Positions 5,465 to 5,827 of a stretch of DNA of 5,827 nt are shown here, in pieces. The notes under the pieces were generated by a model. The model worked only from the letters and a program-made list of their open reading frames with translations. It searched no databases and was not told the origin of the DNA. How positions within the stretch are numbered: position 1 is the first letter of the stretch; each line of letters starts with the position of its first letter. The stretch is taken from assembly GCA_937880125.1 (NCBI GenBank), contig CALFLU010000062.1:1-5827 (forward strand), read 5' to 3'. Origin of the DNA: an uncultured Eubacteriaceae bacterium. GTDB taxonomy: Bacteria; Bacillota; Clostridia; Eubacteriales; UBA1433. Both the position numbers and the translations under genes were made by a program.

Positions 5465-5475
5465 AAAAAAGAGAA

Positions 5476-5595
5476 ATGCGGACAGGGGAACAGATAAAAA
5501 TAAGGCGTGTGTTCGGCGAGGAATACGCGATAAATGCAAGGATAGTGCAAATGGCACGAATAAGGATTTTGAGCGACACGGGGGAAGTTAAATAG
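5476..5595 (+). CDS. Doubtful 39-aa ORF after terL
   Basis: ATG 5476 starts 12 bases after the terL stop and the ORF ends at TAG 5593-5595. The product (MRTGEQIKIRRVFGEEYAIN at its start) is basic and soluble, with no recognised family. The spacer is A-rich with no clear SD, so translation would depend on coupling to terL. The frame is also open upstream inside terL, in a different frame from it. It could be a small phage protein or chance. Confidence 0.25.
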   Translation: MRTGEQIKIRRVFGEEYAINARIVQMARIRILSDTGEVK

Positions 5596-5658
5596 GTAAA
5601 AAAAGAAACGCATATAAGGCAATCAAGATAAAAAAAGAAAATAAGGGTGAAAATAAAA

Positions 5659-5681
5659 AAAGACGGATGTATTCCGTCTTT
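5659..5681. terminator. Hairpin after terL, possibly bidirectional terminator
   Basis: AAAGACGGA (5659-5667) and TCCGTCTTT (5673-5681) form a nine-pair stem with a five-base loop. On the + strand it is followed only by a mixed A/T tract (AAATATTATTATAT), a weak tail for terL transcripts. Read on the minus strand it is followed by seven T residues then ATTTT, a much better terminator. It may serve both strands. The minus-strand promoter at 5689-5717 points straight into it. Confidence 0.7.
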
Positions 5682-5688
5682 AAATATT

Positions 5689-5717
5689 ATTATATCATAC
5701 TAAAAATAAAGATGCAA
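5689..5717 (-). promoter_or_regulatory. Minus-strand sigma-A promoter facing the post-terL hairpin
   Basis: On the minus strand, TTGCAT (5717-5712) and TATAAT (5694-5689) are separated by exactly 17 bases, with a TG extension one base before the -10 (TGATATAAT). Transcription would start near 5682, at the base of the hairpin at 5659-5681. No minus-strand gene follows; the strand beyond is antisense to terL. Confidence 0.55.
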
Positions 5718-5772
5718 GAAGAAAATACAAATATGCTTTTGCGGAAAAGTTCCGAGACAAAAGGTGAGTAGT

Positions 5773-5827
5773 GCCCACAGGGGGTTGGGCAGTGGTGTGA
5801 TGAATTCATAGCGCTGAGGAAAGAAGA
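5773..5827 (+). promoter_or_regulatory. Leader of the next gene: small hairpin and SD-like site at window edge
   Basis: GCCCA (5773-5777) pairs with TGGGC (5786-5790) around an eight-base G-rich loop. A perfect ten-base palindrome, ATGAATTCAT, is at 5800-5809. GAGGAAAG (5816-5823) is a good SD, so a gene, possibly the portal gene usual after terL, may start just past the window. Nothing else is recognised between 5682 and 5827; a 19-codon ORF from ATG 5712 has no SD. Confidence 0.35.

Noticed and set aside
5215..5475. Alternative + strand frame through the end of terL
   Set aside because: It is a shadow of the terL nuclease-domain coding sequence; only the part beyond the terL stop is listed, as a doubtful small ORF.
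5745..5795. Riboswitch-like sequence (AAGGTGAGTAG followed by a GC hairpin, faintly like the yybP-ykoY manganese element)
   Set aside because: Only one short stretch is similar; the second conserved half and the closing helix are not found. T-box, RNase P and 6S RNA comparisons also fail.

Overview
The window reads as a phage- or prophage-derived stretch from a low-to-moderate G+C Gram-positive bacterium, most likely a member of the Clostridia. This is inferred from purine-rich Shine-Dalgarno sites, consensus sigma-A promoters, short intrinsic terminators and the protein families present. All supportable genes lie on the + strand.

Layout: (1) An acidic protein of unknown function, probably cut by the left window edge, ends at 809 and is followed by an intrinsic terminator. 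(2) Purine-rich imperfect repeats fill about 876-1085. (3) A type II toxin-antitoxin operon follows: a RelE/HigB (Gp49-like) toxin at 1224-1583 and an XRE/HigA-like antitoxin at 1580-1912. It has a perfect TTGACA-N17-TATAAT promoter overlapped by an inverted repeat, and its own terminator. (4) A 382-residue protein with an Imm26-like domain (2081-3229) has its own extended -10 promoter and terminator. (5) A second, longer cluster of the same purine-rich repeats spans 3282-3586. (6) A 64-codon ORF (3590-3781) looks like a duplicated copy of the 5' end of the next gene. (7) A full-length phage terminase large subunit (ATG 3791-5464) has an intact ATPase and nuclease and a repeat-built N-terminal extension of about 70 residues. 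(8) A short tail region holds a doubtful 39-residue ORF, a hairpin, a minus-strand promoter facing that hairpin, and a probable ribosome binding site for a gene just beyond the window.

The flanking genes (left gene and terL) are visibly G+C-rich. The toxin-antitoxin genes, and especially the Imm26-like gene, are A+T-richer. They sit between two repeat clusters sharing a collinear block of about 130 bp (931-1060 and 3437-3566), and both clusters begin at the same 13-base terminator tail. The simplest reading is a cargo cassette (toxin-antitoxin plus immunity-like gene) lodged next to the packaging gene between repeats that could recombine. That reading is inference. The terminase, the toxin and the antitoxin are secure family-level calls; the Imm26 assignment is moderate; the left gene is unrecognised. 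I did not find a system I can confidently call new. The most unusual signals are the repeat architecture, the duplicated terL start, and the minus-strand promoter that fires directly into a hairpin.
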